A stretch of DNA of 64,000 nucleotides from Streptomyces venezuelae (GTDB taxonomy: Bacteria > Actinomycetota > Actinomycetes > Streptomycetales > Streptomycetaceae), in NCBI RefSeq assembly GCF_008642355.1, contig NZ_CP029193.1:2504001-2568000 (forward strand), read 5' to 3'. Made by a program: the position numbers and the translations under genes. The notes under the pieces were generated by a model. It was not told the origin of the DNA. It saw only the letters and a program-made list of their open reading frames with translations, and searched no databases. Below, piece after piece: positions 25,723-33,992 of the stretch. The first letter of the stretch is position 1. Each line of letters starts with the position of its first letter.

Positions 25723-25783
25723 GGGGTCCATTCTCCCGTATGCCGGGGGGTCCCCGGGCCGGGGTGCGCGTCCGGGGCCCGTT

Positions 25784-25836
25784 CGTCTCGTACGCCGGCT
25801 CCCTCCGTCGGCGGAGCGGCAGCGTACGAAGGGACG
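25784..25836. repeat. Long imperfect inverted repeat upstream of the recO copy
   Basis: The left part (CGTCTCGTACGCCGGCTCC) pairs imperfectly with the right part (GGAGCGGCAGCGTACGAAGG) across a short CTCCGTCGGC-containing loop. It sits between the recO mini-ORF and the decayed gene on the other side. It may be an old terminator for a lost rightward gene or an element end; neither can be shown. Confidence 0.4.
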
Positions 25837-25840
25837 TCCC

Positions 25841-26084
25841 ATCCGTACCACCCAGCACCTGTTCGAGGCGACGACGAACGCCCAGCAGACACAGAGCCTG
25901 GCCCCCCTCCGCGCCTTCGTCCACTCGTGGGCCGTCTTCGTAGCCACCGAGCGCCATCCGCAGCGCGCGGGCCCGCTCGCGCGAACTGGAACGGCTGGTG
26001 GACGCAGCCGAACAGGACCCCGCGGTTGCCATCGTCGAGATCCGCCGCATTCGGGACGCGGCGGAGGCGGAGGCCGGTCTGTGA
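25841..26084 (+). pseudogene. Frameshifted remnant of a small actinobacterial gene
   Basis: Coding-like sequence runs in one frame up to about 25965 (HLFEATTNAQQTQSLAPLRA, then FVHSWAVFVATERHP) and continues in another frame (RELERLVDAAEQDPAVAIVE, then IRRIRDAAEAEAGL) to a TGA at 26082–26084. A single-base indel near 25965–25970 would rejoin them. No start codon with a ribosome-binding site exists in the first frame. The TGA overlaps the GTG of the next gene (GTGA), showing the original coupled arrangement. I do not recognise the family with certainty. Confidence 0.6.
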
Positions 26085-26350
26085 CGGACTGGTCCCGGGA
26101 CTGGAACCCGAGCGAGGAGTACCTCACCGACGGAGTTCCTTCCGGCGTCGTCGCCGAGGTCGAACGGCCGGCCACCGAGCTCGCGGCACTCGGCCCTGAA
26201 TCCGTCCGGGTCGGCAGGCCGACCGATCGCGAGGGCGGACTGCGCGAGTTCGACTTCCTCGGCGACCGCGGCTTCATCGACTTCCCGCCCGCGCCTCGTC
26301 ACGAACGCGTCTACGTCTGCTACGTCTGCGACATCACCTGGTACGGCTGA
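26081..26350 (+). CDS. Hypothetical protein coupled to a broken upstream gene
   Basis: An 89-residue acidic protein (VTDWSRDWNPSEEYLTDGV at the start, YVCYVCDITWYG at the end). It has a single CYVC pair near the C-terminus and no other motif I recognise. Its GTG overlaps the stop of the preceding decayed gene, so it depended on that gene for translation and may now be poorly expressed. It converges with the small leftward gene at 26354. Confidence 0.5.
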   Translation: MTDWSRDWNPSEEYLTDGVPSGVVAEVERPATELAALGPESVRVGRPTDREGGLREFDFLGDRGFIDFPPAPRHERVYVCYVCDITWYG

Positions 26351-26353
26351 CCG

Positions 26354-26584
26354 TCAAGTCACCTCGCCCCGGCTCCTCGCGTTCGCGTATGCCGTCGCCG
26401 CGCGCAGGCGTTCCGCGGTCGTCGCCGTGCGGACCGCCTCCGGGGCGCAGTCCCACTCCCGGCCGCCCCCGTAGGGGCGCAGCTGGACGTACGGGCCCTC
26501 GTGGCCCATCACCCGGCCCACCTGGCCGCTCCGGGTATCCACGACGTACGCCCCTACGGGCGGCTCCAGCGGCAGGTCATTCAT
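26354..26584 (-). CDS. Small conserved-type actinobacterial protein
   Basis: A 76-residue protein beginning MNDLPLEPPVGAYVVDTRSG and containing GQVGRVMGHEGPYVQLRPYG, which looks like a small SH3-like barrel. Such short genes often neighbour XRE–DUF397 regulators in Streptomyces, as here. The ATG overlaps the stop of the upstream gene by 4 bp. The function is unknown. Confidence 0.65.
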   Translation of the reverse strand: MNDLPLEPPVGAYVVDTRSGQVGRVMGHEGPYVQLRPYGGGREWDCAPEAVRTATTAERLRAATAYANARSRGEVT

Positions 26585-26805
26585 GGCGCACTCCTCAGCA
26601 CGGCGGCGAGTCGTGCCGCCGCGTCGACCGAACAACCCCCCAATGCGATCCTCGGACACGGGGTTTCCCTCGCGATCGACGAGGGATCCATCCTCAGTGA
26701 CGGCAAGGTATTTCCCCCTCGTGCGAGTGCGGCGCGCAATTCCTTCACGGTGTCCTCCGCCTGTTCGATACATGCCACTGCGTGCTGCTTTCCGTCCGTC
26801 TTCAC
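26581..26805 (-). CDS. Small hypothetical protein upstream of and coupled to the 76-residue gene
   Basis: A 74-residue protein (MKTDGKQHAVACIEQAEDTV at the start, then a KELRAALARGG helix and a C-terminal GCSVDAAARLAAVL helix). It belongs to a type often found as an accessory to XRE/DUF397 pairs; its function is unknown. It is divergent from the truncated XRE gene and shares its intergenic region, so the regulator probably once controlled it. Confidence 0.6.
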   Translation of the reverse strand: MKTDGKQHAVACIEQAEDTVKELRAALARGGNTLPSLRMDPSSIARETPCPRIALGGCSVDAAARLAAVLRSAP

Positions 26806-26921
26806 GGGGGCTCCCCTTCGCCTTCGGATTTCACTCTTCTCGCCCCTACGGTGACGTACGCGGCCTACACTCTGCAGGGGTCTGACCTCTACAACTGCGA
26901 GGCAGCGAAAGGCGGTTGGCC

Positions 26922-27457
26922 ATGGCCAATGGTTCGGGGCAGGCGGCGTGGGAGTTCTTCGGCGCGGAGCTCAAGCGGAGACGGGAGGACGCGGGACTCA
27001 GCCAGTCGGCGCTGGGGGTCCGTGTATTCGTTTCAGGGGGCTACATCGGCCGGTTCGAGCGGGCGATGCGAAAATCTCAGCTGGATGTGGCGCCACGTAT
27101 TGATGCGGTGCTAGAACCGACGGTCTTTTCGAGCGGTTGTGGCGAAAGCTGATCAAGGACCAACTCTTTAGCGAGTACTTTGCGCTATACAGATGGCGTG
27201 CATTCGGCGCACCTGCTCGATGAACCGACAGTGGTGAAGCGAGTACAGGCGTCCTACGATCTGCTCAGGGCCGTCGCGCTGCCACCGGAGGCGTCCCTGA
27301 CCCTGATCGACTCTGCGGCGGAGGACTTCCGACAATGCGTCGAGGTCGCCGACGGAGTCCCCCATGTCGTCCCCGTACGGGACAGCAAGGTCCCCGAGGG
27401 CCCCGCCCTGATGATCGGCCCCGGCGCGTGGACCGCGTTCGTCGCGATGGTCGCCGC
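26922..27457 (+). pseudogene. Collapsed XRE (DUF5753) – DUF397 regulator pair
   Basis: Three fragments are joined. An intact XRE domain (ELKRRREDAGLSQSALGVRV, start ATG 26922 with AAAGG upstream) runs to a premature stop at 27150–27152. Another frame there continues DGLFERLWRKLIKDQLFSEY, typical of these regulators. After a junction near 27185 comes the tail of the ligand domain (YTDGVHSAHLLDEPTVVKRV…). It is fused in frame to the C-terminal half of a DUF397 protein (CVEVADGVPHVVPVRDSKVP…AWTAFVAMVA). Intact XRE/DUF5753 proteins have about 280 residues, so roughly half the regulator and the DUF397 start are missing. The DUF397 stop is lost into the convergent gene. Confidence 0.8.
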
Positions 27458-28264
27458 CTACGGGGCGAATCCGCCCGCCAACGCCTGCGTCTCCGCGTAC
27501 GAAGGGATGCCCTCCGCCTGCGCCGTACCGTCCGCCACGGCCCGTACCGCCGTCACCGCCGCCCCCAGCGCCGCGCGGAACAGGAGCGAGCCGCAGCTGA
27601 CCCGTCGGACGCCCGCCTCCGCCAGCTCCGGCATCGAAGGTCCGTCGGCGGCGTGCAGGATGTTGAGCGGGGTGTTCCTCAAAGCCGACGTCAACTCTGC
27701 GATCAACCGCAGGTCGCGCAGGCCCGGCACGAACACCCCGTCCGCGCCCGCCCCCCGGTACGCCTCCAGTCGCTCCCCCGTCTCCGACGCCGTCCTCCCC
27801 GCGCCCCGCAACCAGTACGTATCCGTCCGGGCGTTGATGAACACGCGGCCTCCCACCGCCTCCCGCACCGCCGCCAGGATCTCCGCCTGGTGCGCGGCGT
27901 CCCGCAGCGTGCCGTCCGCGCGGCCGTCCTCGATGTTGATGCCGACGGCGCCCGCCTCCGCCAGTTCCGCCGCCAGCGCCGCGACCTCCCCCGGCTCGTC
28001 GCTGAAGCCGCCCTCCACGTCGACGCTGATCAGCGCGTCCAGGCGGGTCAGGCGCCGGGCCAGCCGCACCGTCTCCGCCCGGGTCGCCCCCGTCCCGTCG
28101 GGCAGGCCCGCCGCGGCCGCCACGCCCAGGCTGGTCGTGCCCACCGCACGGAACCCGGCGGCGGCCAGTGCCGCGGCCGACGCGTGGTCCCAGGCGTTCG
28201 GCAGGAGGAGGGGCGCGTCGGTGTGGTGCAGGGCCCGGAATTCGTCGTACGCATGCTTCGTCAT
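27458..28264 (-). CDS. Isocitrate lyase/PEP mutase family protein
   Basis: A 268-residue TIM-barrel enzyme of the ICL/PEPM superfamily. Landmarks are LLLPNAWDHASAAAL, the SVDVEGGFSD metal-binding acids, GINIEDGRADGTL and INARTDTYW. Family members cleave C–C bonds of 2-methylisocitrate- or oxaloacetate-like acids, or act on phosphonates. The catalytic Cys-containing loop of true isocitrate lyases (KKCGH) is absent, so oxaloacetase- or PEP-mutase-like activity is as likely. ATG 28264 begins MTKHAYDEF. Its 3' end abuts the DUF397 remnant, so the junction of the scar reaches this gene. Confidence 0.82.
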   Translation of the reverse strand: MTKHAYDEFRALHHTDAPLLLPNAWDHASAAALAAAGFRAVGTTSLGVAAAAGLPDGTGATRAETVRLARRLTRLDALISVDVEGGFSDEPGEVAALAAELAEAGAVGINIEDGRADGTLRDAAHQAEILAAVREAVGGRVFINARTDTYWLRGAGRTASETGERLEAYRGAGADGVFVPGLRDLRLIAELTSALRNTPLNILHAADGPSMPELAEAGVRRVSCGSLLFRAALGAAVTAVRAVADGTAQAEGIPSYAETQALAGGFAP

Positions 28265-28335
28265 GGCATGACCGTAAGGGCGCGCAGCGGTGCGCTGCGC
28301 TTCCGCGGGCACAACGTGTGGCTCAAGATGTGGGC

Positions 28336-29013
28336 ATGAAGAGTGACTTGTTCTCCAGCGACCACATGGCCCAGCCGGCCCACGCGCCCGGCATGACCCT
28401 CCAGAACGCCAAGTCCATCAAGTACGCGGTCAACGGCGAGATGCACGCCCGGCAGGGCGCGATGATCGCCTACCGGGGCGAGTTGCAGTTCGAGCGGAAG
28501 AGCCAGGGCGTCGGCGGCATGCTCAAGCGGGCGGTGACCGGGGAGGGGCTGCCGCTGATGGCCGTGCGCGGGCAGGGCGAGGCGTGGTTCGCGCACGAGG
28601 CGCAGAACTGCTTCATCGTCGACGTCGAGCCCGGCGACGTCCTCACCGTCAACGGCCGCAACGTCCTCTGTTTCGACGCGACCCTCTCGTACGAGATCAA
28701 GACGGTGAAGGGCGCGGGCATGACCGGAGGCGGCCTCTTCAACAGCGTCTTCACCGGCGCGGGCCGCCTCGGTCTGGTCTGCGAGGGCACGCCGCTGGTG
28801 ATCCCCGTGTCGCCGCAGCAGCCCGTGTACGTCGACACGGACGCGGTGGTCGGCTGGACCGCCCACCTCGCCACCTCCCTGCACCGCTCGCAGTCCATCG
28901 GCTCGATGATCCGCGGCGGCTCCGGCGAGGCGGTGCAGCTGAAGCTGGAGGGCGAGGGGTACGTCATCGTGCGGCCGAGCGAGGCGACTCCGCAGAAGCC
29001 GCAGCAGCACTGA
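28336..29013 (+). CDS. AIM24-family protein
   Basis: A 225-residue protein of the AIM24 (TRAP-like beta-barrel) family. Glycine-rich repeated strands are seen in RQGAMIAYRGELQFERKSQG, GGMLKRAVTGEGLPLMAVRG and GRLGLVCEGTPLVIPV. Homologues in actinobacteria are cytoplasmic or membrane-associated proteins of unknown function. ATG 28336 follows an in-frame stretch without a good ribosome-binding site. It is divergent from the ICL-family gene and upstream of the two bPH2 membrane proteins, possibly one unit. Confidence 0.85.
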   Translation: MKSDLFSSDHMAQPAHAPGMTLQNAKSIKYAVNGEMHARQGAMIAYRGELQFERKSQGVGGMLKRAVTGEGLPLMAVRGQGEAWFAHEAQNCFIVDVEPGDVLTVNGRNVLCFDATLSYEIKTVKGAGMTGGGLFNSVFTGAGRLGLVCEGTPLVIPVSPQQPVYVDTDAVVGWTAHLATSLHRSQSIGSMIRGGSGEAVQLKLEGEGYVIVRPSEATPQKPQQH

Positions 29014-29078
29014 GCCATGGCCCTCACCGGGGCCCGCCGGTACGCCGACGTGCACGCGCGCCAAGTACCTTTCGTCTC

Positions 29079-29594
29079 ATGGTTCTTGACCAAGGCAACC
29101 GGAAGCAGGATCTGCGGCTGCGTCCGCCGCGCAACCCCCTGGACCGGCGCGCCGTCGCCTGGTGGCGCACGCAGCTGCTGCTGACGGTGGCCGCGCCCGT
29201 GGCCGTTCTCGGTCTGCTCGGCGCGCTCATCGCGCCGGCCCGCTTCTGGCTGCTGCTGCCGGCCGCCGTCATCGCCGCGCCGGGGCTGGTCGTCGGTGTG
29301 CTGCTGCCGCTGTGGTGGTACAAGGTGCACCGCTGGGAGGTCACCGACGACGCGGTGTACGTGCGGACCGGGTTCTTCTGGATGGAGGGCCGGATCGCGC
29401 CGATGTCGCGGCTGCAGACCGTCGACACGATGCGCGGGCCCCTCCAGCGGATCTTCGGGCTGACCACCGTGACGGTCACCACCGCGTCCGCTCGGGGTGC
29501 CCTGAAGGTCAAGGGGCTCGACCACGCGACGGCCGCCGAGCTCGCGGAGCGGCTCGCGCTCGTCACCCAGGCGACGCCGGGGGACGCGACGTGA
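29079..29594 (+). CDS. bPH2/DUF304 membrane protein (YdbS-like)
   Basis: A 171-residue protein with two N-terminal transmembrane helices (about residues 30–50 and 55–77) followed by a bacterial PH domain (WWYKVHRWEVTDDAVYVRTG, MSRLQTVDTMRGPLQRIFGL). This matches YdbS of the Bacillus YdbS–YdbT pair. Its stop overlaps the GTG of the larger partner (GTGA), so the two are coupled and probably form one complex. The role is unknown; in Bacillus the pair affects sensitivity to some secreted peptides. Confidence 0.87.
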   Translation: MVLDQGNRKQDLRLRPPRNPLDRRAVAWWRTQLLLTVAAPVAVLGLLGALIAPARFWLLLPAAVIAAPGLVVGVLLPLWWYKVHRWEVTDDAVYVRTGFFWMEGRIAPMSRLQTVDTMRGPLQRIFGLTTVTVTTASARGALKVKGLDHATAAELAERLALVTQATPGDAT

Positions 29595-31219
29595 GCGGGC
29601 TCGCGACCGCCGAGGCGGCGGCGGAAGCGGGTGGCCCCGACGACGCCGGGGCGGACGGCGGCTGGCGGCGGCTCGACCCGCGTTCGCTGCTCGTCACCGT
29701 CCAGATGACGGGCGGCGTCGTGACCGCCGTCGGCGTGCCGATCACCCTCAGCTTCCAGGGGTGGGTGGCCATGGGGCCCGTGATCGCCTGGGCGGTGGGG
29801 CTCAGCCTGCTCGTCATCGGGTGCGGTGTCGGCATCGACGCGCTGCGGCTGCGTCACAGCCGGTACCGCGTCGGACCCGAGCGGGCCGAGCTGCGCAGCG
29901 GCATCCTCTTCGTCAAGCACCGCTCGTTGAGCCGGGAGCGCATACGCTCCGTCGACCTCGTCGCCCACCCGCTCCTCCGCCTCCTCGGTCTGGTGGAGGT
30001 CCGCATAGGCACGGGCGAGCAGAGCGCGGGCCAGGAGGCCACGCTCGAACTGCGGCCCGTGCGCAGGGCGGAGGGCGAGCGGCTGCGGCACGAGCTGCTC
30101 AGCCGGGCGGCGCCGGGCGGCGCGTCCGAGGTGGAGGGCACGATCGCCTCCCTCGACCCGCGCTGGATCCGGTACGCGCCGCTGTCCTTCGTGACCTCCG
30201 CGCTCGCCGCGGCGGCGGGCGGTGCGGTGATGCAGGTCAGTGAGTGGTTCGGTGTGCAGGAGGACGTCATCGAGTGGGTGGGCGACGTGTTCCGCGGGAT
30301 GTCCGTGACGGGCGTGGTGCTGGCGCTGATCGCGATCGGGCTCGCCGCCGGGTCGGTGGGGGCGCTCGGGCTGTGGATCGAGATGTGGTGGAACTACCGC
30401 CTGGAACGGGAGCCCGGCGGGACGCTGCGGGTGCGGCGCGGACTGTTGACGACCCGGTCGGTCTCCCTGGAGGAGGCGCGGCTGCGCGGTGTCGACGTGG
30501 TGGAGCCGCTGGGCCTGCGGCTCTCGGGCGCGGCGCGCCTGGACGCGGTGGCCACGGGTCTGTCGCGCCGCGACGAGGAGGACCAGGCGGGGCCGAGCAC
30601 GCTGCTGCCCGCCGCGCCCCGGCGGCTCGCCGACGAGGTGGCGGCGCAGGTCCTGCGCGAGCCGGTGACGCCCACGGCGGTGCGGCTCGCCCCGCATCCG
30701 CGGGCGGCGCGGGCCCGCAGGATCCGGTGGGCGGTGTCGGCGTCGCTGGCGCCCGCCCTGGTCCTGCTGCTGCTCGGGGCGCTGCTCGACGTGCGGGTGC
30801 TCATGTGTCTGGGGGCGGGCACGGCGGTGCTGCTCGTGCCGGTCTCGGTGGCGCTGGCCTGCGACGCGTACCGCAGTCTGGGGCACGCGATCGACGCCGA
30901 CTACCTCGTCGTACGGTCCGGGACCCTGCGCCGCTCCACGGTGGCGCTGCGGCGTGGCGGGGTCATCGGGTGGACCGTCAAGCAGTCCGTGCTGCAACGG
31001 CGGGCGGGCCTGGTGACGCTGAGCGCGACGACGGCCGCGGGCGCGCAGGCGTACGCGGCGTACGACGTGGGGGAGGCGGAGGGTCTGGAGTTCGCGGAGC
31101 GAGCGGTACCGGGCCTGCTCGGCCCGTTCCTGGTCCGGGGCCCGAGCCCCGAGGGGGTGCGGGGAACTGCGCGACCGGCCACGACGGGCCCGCACAGTCC
31201 CCGGCACACGTCCGGTTGA
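29591..31219 (+). CDS. Large multi-PH-domain membrane protein (YdbT-like)
   Basis: A 542-residue membrane protein with repeated units of a paired transmembrane hairpin plus bPH2/DUF304 domain. PH cores are visible at RYRVGPERAELRSGILFVKH, in WWNYRLEREPGGTLRVRRGL and in AIDADYLVVRSGTLRRSTVA, giving three units. The GTG at 29591 overlaps the stop of the small partner. The last 25 residues are read from a dispersed GCGGGGAACTGCGCGAC repeat and differ from the rest in composition, so the natural C-terminus may once have been shorter. Confidence 0.86.
   Translation: MSGLATAEAAAEAGGPDDAGADGGWRRLDPRSLLVTVQMTGGVVTAVGVPITLSFQGWVAMGPVIAWAVGLSLLVIGCGVGIDALRLRHSRYRVGPERAELRSGILFVKHRSLSRERIRSVDLVAHPLLRLLGLVEVRIGTGEQSAGQEATLELRPVRRAEGERLRHELLSRAAPGGASEVEGTIASLDPRWIRYAPLSFVTSALAAAAGGAVMQVSEWFGVQEDVIEWVGDVFRGMSVTGVVLALIAIGLAAGSVGALGLWIEMWWNYRLEREPGGTLRVRRGLLTTRSVSLEEARLRGVDVVEPLGLRLSGAARLDAVATGLSRRDEEDQAGPSTLLPAAPRRLADEVAAQVLREPVTPTAVRLAPHPRAARARRIRWAVSASLAPALVLLLLGALLDVRVLMCLGAGTAVLLVPVSVALACDAYRSLGHAIDADYLVVRSGTLRRSTVALRRGGVIGWTVKQSVLQRRAGLVTLSATTAAGAQAYAAYDVGEAEGLEFAERAVPGLLGPFLVRGPSPEGVRGTARPATTGPHSPRHTSG
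31159..31187 (+). repeat. Dispersed Streptomyces-type repeat, copy 1
   Basis: GCGGGGAACTGCGCGAC followed by CGGCCACGACGG matches copy 2 at 39810–39838 at 27 of 29 positions. It lies in the 3' coding end of the YdbT-like gene, about 30 bp before the stop. I remember the same sequence as a frequent intergenic repeat in Streptomyces genomes (from memory). Confidence 0.8.
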
Positions 31220-31222
31220 ACC

Positions 31223-32506
31223 TCAGCGGGCCGCCCGAGCCTGCTTCTCGTACCCGACGAGGCGCACGCACACGGTGAGGCCCTTGATCGCCTGATCGAG
31301 CTCCGGGAGGCCGGGGTAGCTCGGGGCCACGCGGATGACGGCGTCGCGGGGGTCGTCGCCGTGCGGGTGCGTCGCGCCGGCGGGGGTCAGCACGATGCCC
31401 GCTTCGGCGGCGCGGCGTACGACTTCCTTGGCGCAGCCGTCCGGGACGGTGAGGGTCACGAAATAGCCGCCCCTGGGCGACGTCCAGGTCGCGAGACCGG
31501 TCCCGCCGAGCTCCGCTTCGAGGATGCGGGCGACCGTCTCGAACTTGGGCTGGAGCAGGGCGCGCTGGCGCTCCATGTGGGCGCGTACGCCGTCCGCGTC
31601 CTTCAGGAACATGACGTGCCGCAGCTGGTTGACCTTGTCGGGGCCGATCGACCGCTTCTGGTTGTTGGCGAGGAGCCACTTCACGTTGGCGGGCGACGAG
31701 CCGAAGAAGGCGACGCCCGCGCCCGCGGCGGTGATCTTCGAGGTGGAGCCGAAGACGAACGCGCGGTCCTCGTGCCCGGCGGCGGCGCAGGCGGCGAGCA
31801 GGTCCGCGATCTCGGCGGGCTCGTCGGTGAGGTGGTGGGCGGCGTACGCGTTGTCCCAGAAGATCCGGAAGTCGGGGGCGGCGGTGGGCATCGCGGCGAG
31901 GCGGGCCACGGTCTCGTCGCTGTAGACGACGCCGTCGGGGTTGCTGTACTTCGGCACGCACCAGATGCCCTTGACCGCCGGGTCCTCGGCGACGAGCCGC
32001 TCGACCTCGTCCATGTCGGGTCCGTCGGCCGTCATCGGCACGGGGATCATGTCGATGCCGAACCGCTCGCAGAGGCCGAAGTGCCGGTCGTAGCCGGGGA
32101 CGGGGCACAGGAACGCGATGCGCTCCTGGTCGGCCCAGCGCGACTCGGCGCCGGGCAGCACGCCGAGGAGGGCGTGCACGATGCAGTCGTGCATCAGCTC
32201 GAGGCTGGAGTTGCCGAGGGCGAGCAGCCGGTCGGCGGGCACCTGGAGCAGCTCGGCGAAGATCTCGCGGAGCTCGGGCAGGCCCTGGAGCCCGCCGTAG
32301 TTGCGGACGTCGGTGCCGTCGGCGGCGGTGTGCCGCCCGCCGGGCAGACTCAGCAGCTCCTCGGCGAGGTCGAGCTGCTCGGGGGCGGGCTTGCCCCGGG
32401 TCAGGTCGAGGGAGAGGCCGCGTGCGACGAGGTCGTCGTAGTCCTTCCGGGCCTGCTCCAGCAGGCCGCCCAGGGCCGGGGCGTCGGGGCTCAGCTCGGT
32501 GGTCAT
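31223..32506 (-). CDS. Aspartate aminotransferase, subgroup Ic
   Basis: A 427-residue PLP-dependent fold type I aminotransferase. The PLP lysine is in GSTSKITAAGAG, a phosphate-binding region precedes it, and the N-terminal DLTRGKPAPEQLDLAEELL is characteristic of the actinobacterial Ic-type AspT first described in Corynebacterium. It would transfer amino groups between aspartate and 2-oxoglutarate. ATG 32506 has AGAGG upstream. The gene stands alone between a membrane gene and the MFS exporter. Confidence 0.87.
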   Translation of the reverse strand: MTTELSPDAPALGGLLEQARKDYDDLVARGLSLDLTRGKPAPEQLDLAEELLSLPGGRHTAADGTDVRNYGGLQGLPELREIFAELLQVPADRLLALGNSSLELMHDCIVHALLGVLPGAESRWADQERIAFLCPVPGYDRHFGLCERFGIDMIPVPMTADGPDMDEVERLVAEDPAVKGIWCVPKYSNPDGVVYSDETVARLAAMPTAAPDFRIFWDNAYAAHHLTDEPAEIADLLAACAAAGHEDRAFVFGSTSKITAAGAGVAFFGSSPANVKWLLANNQKRSIGPDKVNQLRHVMFLKDADGVRAHMERQRALLQPKFETVARILEAELGGTGLATWTSPRGGYFVTLTVPDGCAKEVVRRAAEAGIVLTPAGATHPHGDDPRDAVIRVAPSYPGLPELDQAIKGLTVCVRLVGYEKQARAAR

Positions 32507-32654
32507 GGTGGTGCCTCTCGCAAGGTGCCGCTTCGGCGGACGTCGTGGACTTCGGGCGTCGTGGATTCGATCGATGGAGCGTGCCGAGGATACGTACCGG
32601 TGCGGGAACGCGCCGCGCACGACCGCACCGCGAGACCGCGGCTCCGCTGCGCTG

Positions 32655-33890
32655 CTACCCGCGTGCCGGGTCCGGACGCCGGGCGTGGAGCGTGATCAGG
32701 AGCACACAGGACAGGGCCGCGAGGACGGCCGCCGCGCCCAGGAGGGCGGGGGGCGGCGCCGCGCCGGACAGGAGCGTCATCGCGTAGGGCGCGAGCATCC
32801 CGACGTACGCGGCCGTCCAGAAGTACGCGGTGAGGCGGGCGAGCCGGTGCGGTGGGGCGAGGGCGGTGACCTCGGTGAGGCCGTACGTCAGGACGAAGCC
32901 GTAGCCCGCGCCGAGGACCGCGGCGGCGGCGAGGGCGGTCGTCGGGTCCTCCGTCGCCGCGGCGAGTGCGGCGGCGCCGAACCCGACGGTGACGACGAGC
33001 AGGCCCACGACGGCGGTCGCGAGGCGGTGCCGCTGCGCGACGCGGCGGGCGAGGGGCTGCACGAGCAGGCCGGTGCCGGGGACGAGGGCGGTGGCGACGC
33101 CGGTGTAGACGAGGCCGCCGTGCACGAGGCCCGGCAGCGTCACGAAGCCGACGCTGGGGGCGGCGAAGACCCAGGGGGCGACGGGGAGGACGCCGCGCCG
33201 GAAGAGGCGTCCGACGCCGGGATGCCGCTCCGCGTGCGTTCCCCGGTGCCGGGTTCCCGTCTCGGGCGCGGTCAGCGCGGCGAGGCCCGCGCCTGCCGCG
33301 AGCAGCAGGTGCGGTACGTACGCCGTGACCATCGGCGCCCCGGCCCACCGGGCGATCAGCGCCGCCACGAGACCCCCGGAGGCGAAACCGGCCGAGACGA
33401 AGAGACCGGCGCGGCGCGAGGCCGTCGAAGCGGTCCTCGGATCGAGGTGGACGTACGGCTCCGAGGACAGCTCCTTGATCCACGCACTGCCGGCCGCGAG
33501 CAGCGCACCCGCGCTCACCCCGGTGACGAACCGGCCGGGCCACAGCCACCCCGTGGCTCCCGCCCCCAGCATCAGCGCGCCGGTGGAGAGCAGGTTCAGC
33601 GCGAGTGCCGTCGAGGCGACCGGGCGCCGCCCGACGCGGTCGGCCAGCGGCCCGCACACCAGGAGGCCCGGGATGAGCCCGACGACGTAGAGGGCGAAGA
33701 GGCCGGTGACGGCGGACTCGGAGAGGCCGAGCTCGGAGCGGTAGGCGCCGAGCAGCGCGGAGAACTGGTTGGCGCTCCACCCGGAGGCCATCATGATCCA
33801 GGCCGCCCGCAGCCCGTACCGGCGGCGGGGAGGGTCGGAGGGGGTCCCTTCTGCGAGGGGCGTGGGCGGAGTGGTGGTGATGCTGCTCAT
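32655..33890 (-). CDS. MFS transporter
   Basis: A 411-residue twelve-helix transporter. Motif A is seen as GPLADRVGRRPV after helix 2, with AAWIMMASGWSANQFSALLG forming helix 1. No substrate-specific motif is visible; it is consistent with efflux or carboxylate/sugar uptake. ATG 33890 begins MSSITTTPPTPL. It is divergent from a LysR gene and a 15-bp palindrome lies between them, so control by that LysR is likely. Confidence 0.85.
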   Translation of the reverse strand: MSSITTTPPTPLAEGTPSDPPRRRYGLRAAWIMMASGWSANQFSALLGAYRSELGLSESAVTGLFALYVVGLIPGLLVCGPLADRVGRRPVASTALALNLLSTGALMLGAGATGWLWPGRFVTGVSAGALLAAGSAWIKELSSEPYVHLDPRTASTASRRAGLFVSAGFASGGLVAALIARWAGAPMVTAYVPHLLLAAGAGLAALTAPETGTRHRGTHAERHPGVGRLFRRGVLPVAPWVFAAPSVGFVTLPGLVHGGLVYTGVATALVPGTGLLVQPLARRVAQRHRLATAVVGLLVVTVGFGAAALAAATEDPTTALAAAAVLGAGYGFVLTYGLTEVTALAPPHRLARLTAYFWTAAYVGMLAPYAMTLLSGAAPPPALLGAAAVLAALSCVLLITLHARRPDPARG

Positions 33891-33934
33891 GGCACCCAGT
33901 AGTAGGCGCGCCGCGCCCGCGCCCGCCTCCCCCG

Positions 33935-33949
33935 TTCACGATTCGTGAA
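33935..33949. promoter_or_regulatory. Palindrome between MFS and LysR genes
   Basis: TTCACGA-T-TCGTGAA is a perfect 15-bp palindrome in the 102-bp gap between the divergent MFS and LysR genes. LysR regulators bind such dyads (T-N11-A style) next to their own promoter. Assignment to this LysR is inferred from position. Confidence 0.65.
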
Positions 33950-33992
33950 GACGACGCGCACGCCGCTGACCTCCGGGTCTACGCTGGTACGC

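Noticed and set aside
26922..27152. The short XRE ORF as an intact small regulator
   Set aside because: The next bases encode the expected continuation of the ligand domain in another frame, and more of that domain lies further on, so this is a truncated copy.
25591..27457. A live integrative element or prophage at recO
   Set aside because: No integrase, excisionase, replication or phage gene and no flanking att repeats were seen; only decayed regulator genes and the recO start duplicate remain.
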